The position numbers were made by a program, and so were the translations under genes. Of a stretch of DNA of 64,000 bases, positions 7,550 to 16,698 are shown piece by piece. A model generated the notes under the pieces. That model was given only the letters and a program-made list of their open reading frames with translations, was not told the DNA's origin and did not search any database. How positions within the stretch are numbered: the first letter of the stretch is position 1; each line of letters starts with the position of its first letter. Origin of the DNA: Planctomycetaceae bacterium (GTDB lineage: Bacteria; Planctomycetota; Planctomycetia; Pirellulales; Pirellulaceae); the NCBI GenBank assembly GCA_020638995.1, contig JACKHM010000001.1, positions 1,550,001-1,614,000 on the forward strand, written 5' to 3'.

Positions 7550-8572
7550 TTACTCGCGAACCTGTTCAATTCCCCGCAGCCATTCGAGCATGACCCAACC
7601 GACTTTGGCCAGCGAAAGTGGTGAGCACTTGTCGGGCGTATCGGCTTCTGTATGCCAGTAGCTTGTTGCCCGAGGACGCGGATAGTCAAAGTCGATCACG
7701 TCGCAAGTTGGAATGCGGGCAATCGTGTTTAATGCGAGGTGATCATCCTTGATTTCGTAGCCCGGTCGCCGAATGAATTCGCGGACTCCGAGTTGGTTGG
7801 CCGTATTCCAGATTCCATCTACAAGCGATCGTGCGTGGAACAGGCTGTTCCGCTCTTGATAGAAATCTAAGTGCGAGTCGCCAACCATGTCGAGCAGGAC
7901 GCCTGCCCGATAGCGATATGCCGGTGGTGCCGCAACGTATTGGCGAGCGAAGTACTCCGAACCCACAAAATACTTGTCGCGATTCGCGTCAAAGATAAAC
8001 TCCTCGGCATCGAACAGGATAAAGTCGATGCCGAAGGGGCCTTCCAGCTCACGCATGTGCCTGCCGAGTTCCATCAATAGCGCCACGCCACTGCCGCCGT
8101 CATTGGCTCCGATAAACGTACCTCGCGGATTACGGCGATCCTGATCAGGAAACGGGCGAGTGTCGTAATGTGCGCAAAGCAACACTCGCTGCATTCGCTC
8201 AGGATGCCATTGAACAATCATGTTCGCCAAATTCACTCGCGAGCCGTCGGACGGATGCCGCGTCTCGAATTGTTGCAACTCGACCGCCGCACCAAGCCCC
8301 TTGAAATGATTCGTGAGCATTTCCTGCTGTTTCACCATGCCCGGCGAACCGCTTGGGCGGGGGCCAATCTCGCAGATCATCTCCAGGTAGCGAAACGCCT
8401 GACGCCCGTCAAAGGGAATGGTCTCCAAACTCACCGGACCTGATCGCGGAACTTGGCTTTCTGCATCTCCACGATTATTGAAGAACGCGAGATACGATAC
8501 CAAGATCAACACCAAAGTAGCAGCTCCCAGGAATATCGTCTGGCCATCCGGCTTGCGCATCATCAACTCCAT
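7550..8572 (-). CDS. M28-family peptidase, glutaminyl-cyclase-like
   Basis: 340 residues, membrane-anchored by a hydrophobic segment at 12-31 and so periplasmic. The M28 zinc-site motifs are visible: CAHYDTR with His135, GANDGGSG with Asp158, the DAEE pair Glu190/191, and a late YWHTEADT His. The gapped layout and the WHTEADTPDKC ending fit the secretory glutaminyl cyclase subgroup, which cyclises N-terminal Gln; an aminopeptidase remains possible. Three ATGs (8572, 8563, 8560) are close together; a GGAG inside the first favours 8563 or 8560. First gene of a reverse three-gene set. Confidence 0.85.
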   Translation of the reverse strand: MELMMRKPDGQTIFLGAATLVLILVSYLAFFNNRGDAESQVPRSGPVSLETIPFDGRQAFRYLEMICEIGPRPSGSPGMVKQQEMLTNHFKGLGAAVELQQFETRHPSDGSRVNLANMIVQWHPERMQRVLLCAHYDTRPFPDQDRRNPRGTFIGANDGGSGVALLMELGRHMRELEGPFGIDFILFDAEEFIFDANRDKYFVGSEYFARQYVAAPPAYRYRAGVLLDMVGDSHLDFYQERNSLFHARSLVDGIWNTANQLGVREFIRRPGYEIKDDHLALNTIARIPTCDVIDFDYPRPRATSYWHTEADTPDKCSPLSLAKVGWVMLEWLRGIEQVRE

Positions 8573-8752
8573 CGTGGAACCACGTCGTCAGCCCTTCCCA
8601 GGCAGTTCGCGCATTCTAGGCCAATCGGTTCAGCGCGGAAAGGGAAACCGCCAGGCTTGCACGTATCCAACCACGCACTTATTCGGCTAGCGTCGATCCC
8701 ACAGACAGGCCAGAATACAACCTAGCAAATGCCCCAACCGAGAATAGAGACC

Positions 8753-9865
8753 ATGCGATTCATCACGACAGCCACCTTTCTTTTGTTGATCGCCGGCGCA
8801 TCAAGCGTAGTGTCGCAAGAATCCACGCCCATGCCGGACGAGGTCGCAGCATGGGTGAACGACTTGAGCGCCGAGAGTTACACGCGGCGCGATGCGGCTA
8901 CGAATAGCCTCATTCGTGGTGGCGTTGCCGTCATCAACCCATTGATGGAAGGGATGGCGGAGCACGGGCTGGAAGTAACGACGCGAGGGATCTACGTGCT
9001 TCAACAATTGGCCGTCGCGGGAGATGCCGCGACTGAAGCCGCAGCTCGGGCGTCGTTGGAGAAGATCGCGGCAGCCCGCGTGACCGCAGCCGCACGGCAT
9101 GCGCGGGACGCGCTCGACAAACTCGACACGCTTCGTCAACAGCGCGCTCTCGACGAGTTGCAACGCTTGGGAGCCCATATCGATCGTAACCATCAGGAAC
9201 TATCATCCGCGATGGGGCCGCTGTTCACCGTCGAGATCAACAACAGCTGGCGAGGAACCGTCGACGACCTGCGATGGCTCGCATTCCTGCACGATGTTCA
9301 GCAGGTGTCATTTGTCGGCGACAAAGTTACCGATGCTTGGATGGCCCACGTTTCGGGTATGCCGAATGTGCAACTAGTCAAGATCAAGCGAGGCAGTATC
9401 AGCGATGCCGGTCTCGCTTCGCTGACATCTCTCGAACGACTCGAGTTCGTTCGGCTCTTATATGTAGACATAGGAGACGATGCCGTTGTTCACTTGGCCC
9501 ACTGCCAACGAGTCACGCGGATGGACTTGTTTGGAACAAAGATGACGCGTGAGGGTGAAACTAAGCTTCGCGAGGCTCTTGCCGCGCGCATCGACCGTCG
9601 CCGTGGAGCGTTTCTTGGTATTCAACCTACGCAGCCTGATAATCCCGTGTGGGAAATCGGTCACGTCACGGAAGGAAGCGCTGCCGATAAGGCCGGTCTC
9701 CGAGCCGGCGATGCGTTTGTTACTTACGACACAAAGAAGGTGGGCGATTTCCAGTCACTGACTGCGATGATCGCTGAACACGACGCGGGACACATCGTTG
9801 AAGTGACCTTACGTCGCGAGGGTGAGATTATCACACGACGTATTCAACTTGGCGAATGGGATTGA
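8753..9865 (+). CDS. Secreted PDZ protein with HEAT/LRR-like N-terminal part
   Basis: 370 residues from ATG 8753, which opens a signal peptide (MRFITTATFLLLIAG). A HEAT-like region of about 100 residues with SYTRRDAATNSLIRGG is followed by leucine-rich-like strands (LRWLAFLHDVQQVSFVGDKVTD and similar, about 150-270). The protein ends with a PDZ domain (about 280-370) containing GSAADKAGLRAGDAFV. There is no protease domain. The combination suggests an envelope binding or scaffold role. Single gene. Confidence 0.8.
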   Translation: MRFITTATFLLLIAGASSVVSQESTPMPDEVAAWVNDLSAESYTRRDAATNSLIRGGVAVINPLMEGMAEHGLEVTTRGIYVLQQLAVAGDAATEAAARASLEKIAAARVTAAARHARDALDKLDTLRQQRALDELQRLGAHIDRNHQELSSAMGPLFTVEINNSWRGTVDDLRWLAFLHDVQQVSFVGDKVTDAWMAHVSGMPNVQLVKIKRGSISDAGLASLTSLERLEFVRLLYVDIGDDAVVHLAHCQRVTRMDLFGTKMTREGETKLREALAARIDRRRGAFLGIQPTQPDNPVWEIGHVTEGSAADKAGLRAGDAFVTYDTKKVGDFQSLTAMIAEHDAGHIVEVTLRREGEIITRRIQLGEWD

Positions 9866-9916
9866 GCCGCGCCAACTCTCTCACACAAGTCCTATCAAGA
9901 CCTAGGATTGCCCCAC

Positions 9917-11101
9917 ATGTCCGTTCTCTTTGCTCGACTCCGCGCTACGCTTGATGAACTGCGTAATGCAGGAACCTATAAAAAGCTCCGTCATCTGACA
10001 GCTCCGATGGCGCCGCTCACGCACATCGAGGGACTCGGCGAAGTCTTGGTTTTCTGTTCGAACAACTACCTTGGCCTCGCAAACGACCCTGAAGTCGTTG
10101 AAGCAGGCATCGCCGGATTGAAAAAGTACGGTGCGGGTACGGCCAGCGTTCGTTTCATTTGCGGGACGTTTGACTGCCACCTGGCACTTGAAGAACGGCT
10201 TGCCCGTTTCCTCGGAACAGAAGCCGCGCTGACATACGTGAGTTGCTGGAATGCAAACGAAGGGCTCATCACGAACCTCGTCGAGGAAGGTGATGCGATT
10301 GTGTCGGACGAATTGAATCACGCCAGCATCATCGACGCGACTCGACTTGCGCGGCAGGCGTCTCGTAAAGTATACGCTCACAGCGATCTTAGCTCCTTAA
10401 AGTCGGTGCTGACCGACGTCGAATCAGCGTCGGTGAAAGTTGTCGTCACCGATGGTGTCTTCAGCATGGAAGGCGACGTTGCAAAGCTGCCGGAACTCGT
10501 AGCGACTTGCCGCGAACATGGCGCGACACTGGTCGTGGACGATTCGCATGGAACAGGAGTTTTAGGAGAGCATGGTCGGGGTGTTCACGAACACTTCGGT
10601 ATTTCGGCGGCCACTTCCGACGGTGTTGACGTCCTTACGGGCACGCTGGGGAAAGCGTTAGGGGGCGCTGCCGGCGGTTACGTTGCCGGGCCTCGCGAGG
10701 TGATCGACTACTTGATTCAACGCAGCCGTCCACAACTATTTTCAAATGCTTTACCACCTACTGTCGCTTGTAGCGCCGCCAAAGCCCTCGAGATCCTGGA
10801 ACGCGAGCCCGAACGCGTTGCGCGGCTACATAGTAACGTCGCGAAAATGCGGGCAGGTCTGCGAAATTTGGGCTTCGATGTGCTCGAATCACCGACCGCG
10901 ATTTTGCCGATCATTGTCGGTGACACGGCCAAAGCGATACGGCTGTCGGACGAGCTATTAAAAAAAGGAGTGTTCGTGATCGGATTTGGCTTCCCGGTTG
11001 TTCCAGAGGGTGCCGCGCGGTTACGCATTCAGATGTCCGCCGCACACACCGAAGAACACATCGAGCGAGCACTGAAGGCCTTTTCCGAGTTGGAAACATA
11101 G
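9917..11101 (+). CDS. kbl: Glycine C-acetyltransferase (2-amino-3-ketobutyrate CoA ligase)
   Basis: 394 residues, the normal size for this PLP alpha-oxoamine synthase. It cleaves 2-amino-3-ketobutyrate with CoA to glycine and acetyl-CoA in threonine breakdown. Visible are FCSNNYLGLA near the N-terminus, VDDSHGTGVLG, and the PLP-lysine motif TGTLGKALGGAAGG near residue 245. ATG 9917 with an AGGA nine bases upstream is preferred over TTG 9908. Threonine dehydrogenase, its usual partner, is not adjacent. Related synthases (serine palmitoyl- or 8-amino-7-oxononanoate) fit less well. Confidence 0.9.
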   Translation: MSVLFARLRATLDELRNAGTYKKLRHLTAPMAPLTHIEGLGEVLVFCSNNYLGLANDPEVVEAGIAGLKKYGAGTASVRFICGTFDCHLALEERLARFLGTEAALTYVSCWNANEGLITNLVEEGDAIVSDELNHASIIDATRLARQASRKVYAHSDLSSLKSVLTDVESASVKVVVTDGVFSMEGDVAKLPELVATCREHGATLVVDDSHGTGVLGEHGRGVHEHFGISAATSDGVDVLTGTLGKALGGAAGGYVAGPREVIDYLIQRSRPQLFSNALPPTVACSAAKALEILEREPERVARLHSNVAKMRAGLRNLGFDVLESPTAILPIIVGDTAKAIRLSDELLKKGVFVIGFGFPVVPEGAARLRIQMSAAHTEEHIERALKAFSELET

Positions 11102-11158
11102 AACCGATTGCCACGCGGGGTTTCCGACATCTTCGGAGATGTCAGCAGTTGGCGAGGC

Positions 11159-11305
11159 CTACGTGTCTTTACGTTGCTCTTCTTCGAGCTTGTTAAAGAG
11201 CCGGCGAACGTCAAGGGCGCCACCGATCGTGACGACAACCGTCATGATGGCAAAACACGCCACCGCTACGAATAGCACAATCTTCCACAGCAACATCCAA
11301 GACAT
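11159..11305 (-). CDS. Small accessory peptide of the sodium:solute symporter
   Basis: 48-residue protein with one transmembrane helix (about 4-30, hydrophobic with KIVLFVAVACFAI) and a charged cytosolic tail LFNKLEEEQRKDT. Its ATG overlaps the symporter stop codon in TGATG, so it should be translated by coupling. Short single-helix partners directly after symporter genes are a known pattern; this one is called from overlap, hydrophobicity and stop position. A hairpin GACATCT-TCGG-AGATGTC follows at 11127-11144. Confidence 0.75.
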   Translation of the reverse strand: MSWMLLWKIVLFVAVACFAIMTVVVTIGGALDVRRLFNKLEEEQRKDT

Positions 11306-12930
11306 CAAACGGCTACCTCCGTTGGTTTGGTTGATTCCAGGGTGCGACGATCGGGAAACAGCAGCGATATAATGACGAAGACGGTTTGAGTGAAGCAGAT
11401 CGTTCCTAGTCCAACACGCGCGCTGGTTAAAAACTCGGCCGCCGCTTCAGGTGAGGCGTCTCGCCCCAACACACCTAACACGAAACCGGCCACGGGATCA
11501 CGAATGGGGGCCAATCCGATGATCGCTGAGCATCCAGCAATCAAAGCGCAAAATGCACCCGTCGAACTGGCTCGCTTCCAGTACAAGCCGCCGACTAACA
11601 GAGCGAACGCGCCGGTGAAATAGATCGCACCGGTTATCGCCATGTAATCCCAGATGTCGTCTTTGCCCTGATAGAACAAGCCCCAGGCCCAGATATAGAT
11701 GCCGATTACCACAATCGAAACCCTCGTCAGGAGTACGCGCATTCTCGTGTCGAGCGGTTTCGGTGCGAGCGGCGCGATGATGTCTTGAACGATCACGCTG
11801 CTCCAGCACAACAAGTAGCTGTCGTGCGTCGACATAAACGCCGCGATCATCGCAGCGGATACAATTCCAATCACACCCATGGGCAGTAAGCGACTCACAA
11901 ATAGCGGCATCGCGTATAGAGCGTTGGCTGGCGGTTCAGCATGGGGCACCGTAGCGCCGCCGACGCCAAATGCGGCTGCCAACTCCGGCTCGTACTGAAC
12001 AAAGAACACAAGTGCACAGATACCCCAAAAATAAGGAATGAGGAAACGAATCGTGAAAGACACGGACGACCAACGAAAGCCTCGCTTGACAGCCTGTGTG
12101 CTTTCCATGGCCAAGGCGCGAGCGACTGCCGTTGGCCAAAGCGCACAGCCCACGATACCGAGAAACCCCATCCAAAGAACGTACTCGACACCAAAATGGC
12201 TCTCCGAGAGAAACGGATTGAAGCCACCTTCACCCATGGTCGACTCGATAGTCGCAAAGATGTTATCCCAACCCAACTTGGCGATGGCGAGCCAAGTCGC
12301 CAACAGCAACCCAAACGCCAAAACAACGAATTGGATATAGTCCGTTACGATGACAGAGATCATGCCGCCCAATACCGTATAGACCAAAACCAACGCCAAC
12401 AAGCTGGTCATCACAACGGGCATCGCCCAACCTTGTTGTGACAAGCCCGTCACGCCCACGACAAACATCGAACCTACCTTCAGAAACAATCCCATGTTTA
12501 GGATGCCTCCGCCAGCCAGAATAATTCCGCCCAAAACTTGAGTTGGCTTTCCATACCGGCGACCGTAGTACTCGGGAATAGTCAACACACCCGTCTCTCG
12601 CAGCGGTGCAACGATGAAGCCCGTGGCGCCGATCATGAAAGTCACGATCCCTGCAAGTATGGCGATGTGAAAAGCCGCGAATCCACCTTTGAATCCTTTC
12701 TCGGCGGAGTACATGACCGTGATCAGACCTAACTCCGTGCCGGTCATCGACGCGACACCCAACCACACGCCAACACTTCGCCCCGCCGCGATATACGACG
12801 CCATGTCGGTTGCGTAGCGTTTCACGACCAGGCCAATCGCCAATGACACCAATAGATAGGCCACAACAATGCACCAATCAATCGACGTAAAGTTCGTCTT
12901 GGTTGCGGCCTGGGCAACGAATTCGTTCAT
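11305..12930 (-). CDS. Sodium:solute symporter (SSS family)
   Basis: 541 residues, hydrophobic throughout, with about 13 predicted membrane segments. Family features are visible: GVASMTGTELGLITV in the first helices, and IVSAAMIAAFMSTHDSYLLCWSSVIVQDI, which matches the conserved sodium-site helix. Substrate cannot be told from sequence; SSS members carry sugars, amino acids, carboxylates or vitamins with Na+. Followed without a gap by the 48-residue accessory gene. Confidence 0.92.
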   Translation of the reverse strand: MNEFVAQAATKTNFTSIDWCIVVAYLLVSLAIGLVVKRYATDMASYIAAGRSVGVWLGVASMTGTELGLITVMYSAEKGFKGGFAAFHIAILAGIVTFMIGATGFIVAPLRETGVLTIPEYYGRRYGKPTQVLGGIILAGGGILNMGLFLKVGSMFVVGVTGLSQQGWAMPVVMTSLLALVLVYTVLGGMISVIVTDYIQFVVLAFGLLLATWLAIAKLGWDNIFATIESTMGEGGFNPFLSESHFGVEYVLWMGFLGIVGCALWPTAVARALAMESTQAVKRGFRWSSVSFTIRFLIPYFWGICALVFFVQYEPELAAAFGVGGATVPHAEPPANALYAMPLFVSRLLPMGVIGIVSAAMIAAFMSTHDSYLLCWSSVIVQDIIAPLAPKPLDTRMRVLLTRVSIVVIGIYIWAWGLFYQGKDDIWDYMAITGAIYFTGAFALLVGGLYWKRASSTGAFCALIAGCSAIIGLAPIRDPVAGFVLGVLGRDASPEAAAEFLTSARVGLGTICFTQTVFVIISLLFPDRRTLESTKPTEVAV

Positions 12931-13026
12931 GCGAAAAAGTTTAGTTAACTGGTAACGGGTTGTCGCGGTTTGACAAGTGGCCGACGACGGCCACGCAAAA
13001 CGAAGAGGGCATTGGAGGAAACAACA

Positions 13027-13431
13027 ATGACCATGTCAACGACATATCTCATGTATCTCGGTATCAGTGCGGCAATTACGATTTGGGTAGCTCGGACTCT
13101 GCACGATCGAGGTCGCATCTTTCTGATCACTTGTGCCAAGGGTAACGAGAAGTTAGCGGATTCCATAAACGATCTACTCGTCGTCGGTTTTTACCTGGTG
13201 AACTTCGGCTACGTCACGCTGGCACTGAAGTACGGTACAAAGCCGACGAGCATCAGCGAATCGATCGAGTTTCTCTCGACAAAGATTGGACTTGTGCTCC
13301 TGATCCTTGGAGCCATGCACTTCTTCAACATCTTCGTCTTCACCCGGATGGGGCGAAATAAGTCGCCCCGCCGTTTGGAAGGCGACAACCCATTTGCCAG
13401 CTTTGCAAATCGCTCGATTGAACAGACTTAG
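13027..13431 (+). CDS. Membrane protein, paralogue A of a tandem pair
   Basis: 134 residues, three hydrophobic segments, no named family recognised. It shares with the next gene the blocks ITIWV-RTL, CKGN/AKGN-LADS-LL-VGFYL, E-IE-LSTK-G-VL and HF. ATG 13027 is chosen for GGAGG ten bases upstream; the open frame reaches back to 12970. Divergent from the symporter and possibly sharing its promoter region. Confidence 0.8.
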   Translation: MTMSTTYLMYLGISAAITIWVARTLHDRGRIFLITCAKGNEKLADSINDLLVVGFYLVNFGYVTLALKYGTKPTSISESIEFLSTKIGLVLLILGAMHFFNIFVFTRMGRNKSPRRLEGDNPFASFANRSIEQT

Positions 13432-13513
13432 TCCTGAGTGTTTGACGCAAGATTCTACGCGGTAACATCCACATTCAGCAGCGTCCAACGCTGCATCCAG
13501 AAGGAGACGAACC

Positions 13514-13921
13514 ATGTTTGACGCCATCACAATCATGCCAATGACACACTTGTGCTATGTCGCTATCGGGATCGCTTTGACAATTTGGGTTGGTCGTACA
13601 CTTCGCATACATGGGCTCGTGTTCCTCGCGAAGGGCTGCAAAGGAAACGACGAACTTGCGGATTCGCTTAGCCACTTGTTATCCGTCGGCTTCTACTTGT
13701 TGCACATCGGCTGCATCCTGCTGACGCTAAAGATGGGTGGCTATGCCATCGACTTGGTCGAAGCGATCGAATTGCTGAGCACCAAAACGGGCATGGTTCT
13801 CGTCGTGCTCGCCATATCGCACTTCGCTCACATCGCTCTGTACGCTCGCATTCACGGCAAGCCTCGCTACGCAAACCCTTCGTCGAGCTTTGAACGAGCT
13901 ACGAACGCAGAAGTTCTATGA
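13514..13921 (+). CDS. Membrane protein, paralogue B of a tandem pair
   Basis: 135 residues, same length and topology as its neighbour, with roughly a third of positions identical by eye. A strong AGAAGGAG lies upstream of the ATG. Its last six bases overlap the end of the convergent gene at 13916. The function of the pair is unknown; conservation is strongest in the loop between helices 1 and 2, K-GN-(E/K)LADS. Confidence 0.82.
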   Translation: MFDAITIMPMTHLCYVAIGIALTIWVGRTLRIHGLVFLAKGCKGNDELADSLSHLLSVGFYLLHIGCILLTLKMGGYAIDLVEAIELLSTKTGMVLVVLAISHFAHIALYARIHGKPRYANPSSSFERATNAEVL

Positions 13922-14491
13922 GTCTTCCGTCGCGGTCGTGGCGACCGGCCCTCCGCGTCGCCACGACTGAACTGTAATCAAGATTAAGATCATGTTGATC
14001 ACGAAGTACACGCCCATTGTTGAAAGCAGAATCACAACAAACCTTTGACCAGGATCGCGGAAGAGGGCGACGAGGCCCAGCGATACAATGCCATAGATTG
14101 CCAACAGCCACCACACTAGCTTACGAAGCACGGAGGGTTGGTCCACATTTCGTAAGAGCACACGGGGGCCGAAGCAGAACGCGGCCCACATGCAAAACAT
14201 CGCAGACTGTACTGCCTTCGGATTCGACCAGGGTGAATTGCCAAGCAGCGTCCATTCGACAGCAAGCCCGCACAGACCAGAGGCGATGTAACACATCACA
14301 TCAGCAAGGTATCGACGTTGTACAAAGGCATCTACCAGCTTACCGCCAAAGTACGCACAAGAAACAAATATCGGATAGAAGATCACGGCAAAACAAAGGG
14401 CCCCCGGCGTAAATCTACCGAGCAAGCGAAACTCAATCTCGATGAACAACCCCAGCACGCAGCCGGTTACGACATATTTCCAGTAGTTCAC
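13916..14491 (-). CDS. Multi-pass membrane protein, unknown function
   Basis: 191 residues with five or six hydrophobic segments, no recognised family. It runs convergent to paralogue B with a 6-bp overlap of the coding ends. Start is ATG 14491 with no strong Shine-Dalgarno. Ends in a charged tail. Confidence 0.75.
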   Translation of the reverse strand: MNYWKYVVTGCVLGLFIEIEFRLLGRFTPGALCFAVIFYPIFVSCAYFGGKLVDAFVQRRYLADVMCYIASGLCGLAVEWTLLGNSPWSNPKAVQSAMFCMWAAFCFGPRVLLRNVDQPSVLRKLVWWLLAIYGIVSLGLVALFRDPGQRFVVILLSTMGVYFVINMILILITVQSWRRGGPVATTATEDS

Positions 14492-14574
14492 GTGGACCTC
14501 ACAAAACAGCAGAAATCACCGCAGCCTATTCGGCGAGTTGCAGAAAATCTTGTTTCACGTTGCAATCTTCGTGA

Positions 14575-15372
14575 TTATTCGCAGACTACGATCCAGCCGT
14601 TCGCACGCAGCGATCCAAAGAACCACGGTACATGCAACGCCCGATAGCGTTGCGGCGCGAGAGATACGATACGCGTGATACGAAAGCCGGCGCGCCTCAG
14701 ATCTTGCTTGAGTTCGCTGGGTCGAAACACATGTAGGAACATGTTCGGGACTCCGCGGTAAGGGAAAAACTTATCGCCCGCCTCGATATCACGCTTGAAT
14801 GTCGCTCGACCAAGAGTTCGCAGCACCCACCATGGCCCTCCGGGATCATACAAGTTGTACCAGTAGTTGTGGACGTGTAGCACAAAGGGCCCGCCCGGCT
14901 TTAGAATCCGCCGCGTATGAGCGAGTGCCGAAGCGCGATTTTCGCGTCCGCGAATCATGCCCAGTGTGCTGAATAGCGAAATCGCCGCTTCAACCGTCGC
15001 ATCGCCGATACAATCCAACTCGACCCAATTAGCCTGAACGCATTTGATCGGCAAATCCTCTTCGACAACTTTCTCACGCACGACGTCCAACATCTTGTGC
15101 GACAAATCGATCGCCAAGCCGCGGTAGCCGTGTCGAGCGAGCGTGACGAGCGCTCTGCCAGTCCCGCATCCCAGATCGGCGACAACCGCTCTTTCGATAA
15201 TCTTGCGACGCAGCAATTCCTCAAGAACGATCGCCTCGTCGAACTCGAACAGCTGGTTGTGGGCAAAGTACTCGTCATAGTCGTAAGCCACCGCATCCGA
15301 ATGCGCATACTCCCACAGACCTCGAGTTACTCCAGGCGGCAGCCGCCACTGTGGTCGCGATTTTGAAGGCAT
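14575..15372 (-). CDS. Class I SAM-dependent methyltransferase
   Basis: 265 residues. The SAM-binding motif I VADLGCGTGRALVTL is visible near 55-70, an acidic motif II (LAIDLS) follows, and the post-I region LKPGGPFVLHVHNYW is typical of small-molecule methyltransferases of the UbiE/Methyltransf_11 type. ATG 15372 is preferred to the far-upstream in-frame start at 15567, because homologous structure begins just after it and the longer form would overlap the gap gene. Substrate unknown. Confidence 0.85.
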   Translation of the reverse strand: MPSKSRPQWRLPPGVTRGLWEYAHSDAVAYDYDEYFAHNQLFEFDEAIVLEELLRRKIIERAVVADLGCGTGRALVTLARHGYRGLAIDLSHKMLDVVREKVVEEDLPIKCVQANWVELDCIGDATVEAAISLFSTLGMIRGRENRASALAHTRRILKPGGPFVLHVHNYWYNLYDPGGPWWVLRTLGRATFKRDIEAGDKFFPYRGVPNMFLHVFRPSELKQDLRRAGFRITRIVSLAPQRYRALHVPWFFGSLRANGWIVVCE

Positions 15373-15457
15373 GGAGCTTTTGTCTGTGTATGGAGAAGAG
15401 CGGTTAAAAGATGGTTTAACAAGTACTTCCGACCTGCTTTCGCGTTTCAGGGGCCGG

Positions 15458-15486
15458 TTGATGGTCACCCAGACCAGCACTATAAT
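15458..15486 (+). promoter_or_regulatory. Sigma-70-type promoter of gap
   Basis: TTGATG at 15458-15463, a 17-bp spacer and a perfect TATAAT at 15481-15486. It lies about 60 bp before the GTG start of GAPDH. Transcription should begin near 15493. Confidence 0.75.
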
Positions 15487-15548
15487 TCGCGCTTCAAGGC
15501 GGCCCGGAAATACTAATCGTACGTCCAATCGACGAAGGAGAGACAGTA

Positions 15549-16598
15549 GTGGCAATTCGTGTAGCAATCAATGGTTTTGGTCGTATCGGTCGACTTGTTT
15601 ATCGTGCCATGGTCGAGCAAGGCCTGGTCGGGGATGCAGTTGAAGTCGTCGCCGTCGGTGATCTCGTTCCGGCCGATAATCTGGCTTACCTGCTGAAGTA
15701 CGACACGACTCAGGGCCGCTTCCAGGGCACAGTCTCATCCACCAAATCGGACAGCAGCAAGGAAGAAGACGACGTTTTGATCGTCAATGGCGCTGAGATT
15801 AAAGTCGTCAGCGCTCGCACACCGGCCGAGTTGCCATGGAAAGCGATGGGCGTCGAACTGGTCATCGAGTGCACGGGCTTGTTTACTCAAGCAGAAAAGG
15901 CCAAGGGTCACATCGAAGCTGGCGCCAAAAAGGTCATCATCTCGGCTCCGGCCAAGGGCGAAGATATTACTGTCGTGATGGGCGTCAACAGCGATCAGTA
16001 TGACCCCAAAAAGCATAACATCATCTCCAACGCCAGCTGCACGACGAATTGCTTAGCGCCTGTCGTTCATGTGTTGTTAAAAGAAGGTTTTGGGATCGAC
16101 GAAGGATTGATGACCACAGTCCACGCGTACACGGCTACGCAAAAGACCGTCGACGGTCCAAGCAAGAAGGACTGGAAAGGTGGCCGTGCAGCTGCGCAGA
16201 ACATCATCCCCAGCACCACCGGGGCCGCGAAAGCGGTCGGCTTGGTTTGCCCAGAGGTGCAAGGCAAATTGACTGGCATGGCCTTCCGAGTGCCAACACC
16301 AACCGTGTCGGTTGTCGATCTGACGGTCCGCACGACGAAAGACACAAGCTATGAAGAAATCGCAGCCGCGATGCAAAAGGCTAGCGATAGCTATCTGAAG
16401 GGAATTCTGGAAGTTACGAACGATGAAGTCGTCAGTAGCGACTTTATCCACTCGTCCTCTTCTTCGATCTTTGACCAAGGGTCGGGAATCGGTTTGAACA
16501 GCCGATTCTTCAAACTGGTCAGCTGGTACGACAATGAATGGGGCTACAGCAACCGCGTCGGCGACCTCCTCAGCCTGATCATTTCTAAGGGACTGTAG
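15549..16598 (+). CDS. gap: Glyceraldehyde-3-phosphate dehydrogenase
   Basis: 349 residues, type I phosphorylating GAPDH of glycolysis/gluconeogenesis. NAD-binding NGFGRIGR at 8-15; catalytic Cys164 in SNASCTTNC; WYDNEWGYSNR at the C-terminus. An Asp at the end of the second strand (GDL) suggests NAD rather than NADP. GTG start with AAGGAGAGA upstream. It has its own promoter and a terminator at 16631, so a single-gene unit. Confidence 0.97.
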   Translation: MAIRVAINGFGRIGRLVYRAMVEQGLVGDAVEVVAVGDLVPADNLAYLLKYDTTQGRFQGTVSSTKSDSSKEEDDVLIVNGAEIKVVSARTPAELPWKAMGVELVIECTGLFTQAEKAKGHIEAGAKKVIISAPAKGEDITVVMGVNSDQYDPKKHNIISNASCTTNCLAPVVHVLLKEGFGIDEGLMTTVHAYTATQKTVDGPSKKDWKGGRAAAQNIIPSTTGAAKAVGLVCPEVQGKLTGMAFRVPTPTVSVVDLTVRTTKDTSYEEIAAAMQKASDSYLKGILEVTNDEVVSSDFIHSSSSSIFDQGSGIGLNSRFFKLVSWYDNEWGYSNRVGDLLSLIISKGL

Positions 16599-16630
16599 TC
16601 CTTATTTAGCGCTTCAACTCCAAAAACACG

Positions 16631-16664
16631 AGCCTCGGGGCTTCTGGCTTTCGAGGCTTGTTTT
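16631..16664 (+). terminator. Terminator after gap
   Basis: Stem AGCCTCG / CGAGGCT with a 14-base loop followed by TGTTTT, 33 bp after the gap stop codon. Confidence 0.65.
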
Positions 16665-16698
16665 CTGCGCAGTCTGGTGAAAAGGAGCTTTGCCGAAC

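Noticed and set aside
11941..12441. Forward open frame of 166 codons inside the symporter
   Set aside because: Antisense shadow; composition is Arg/His/Gln-rich with no ribosome site.
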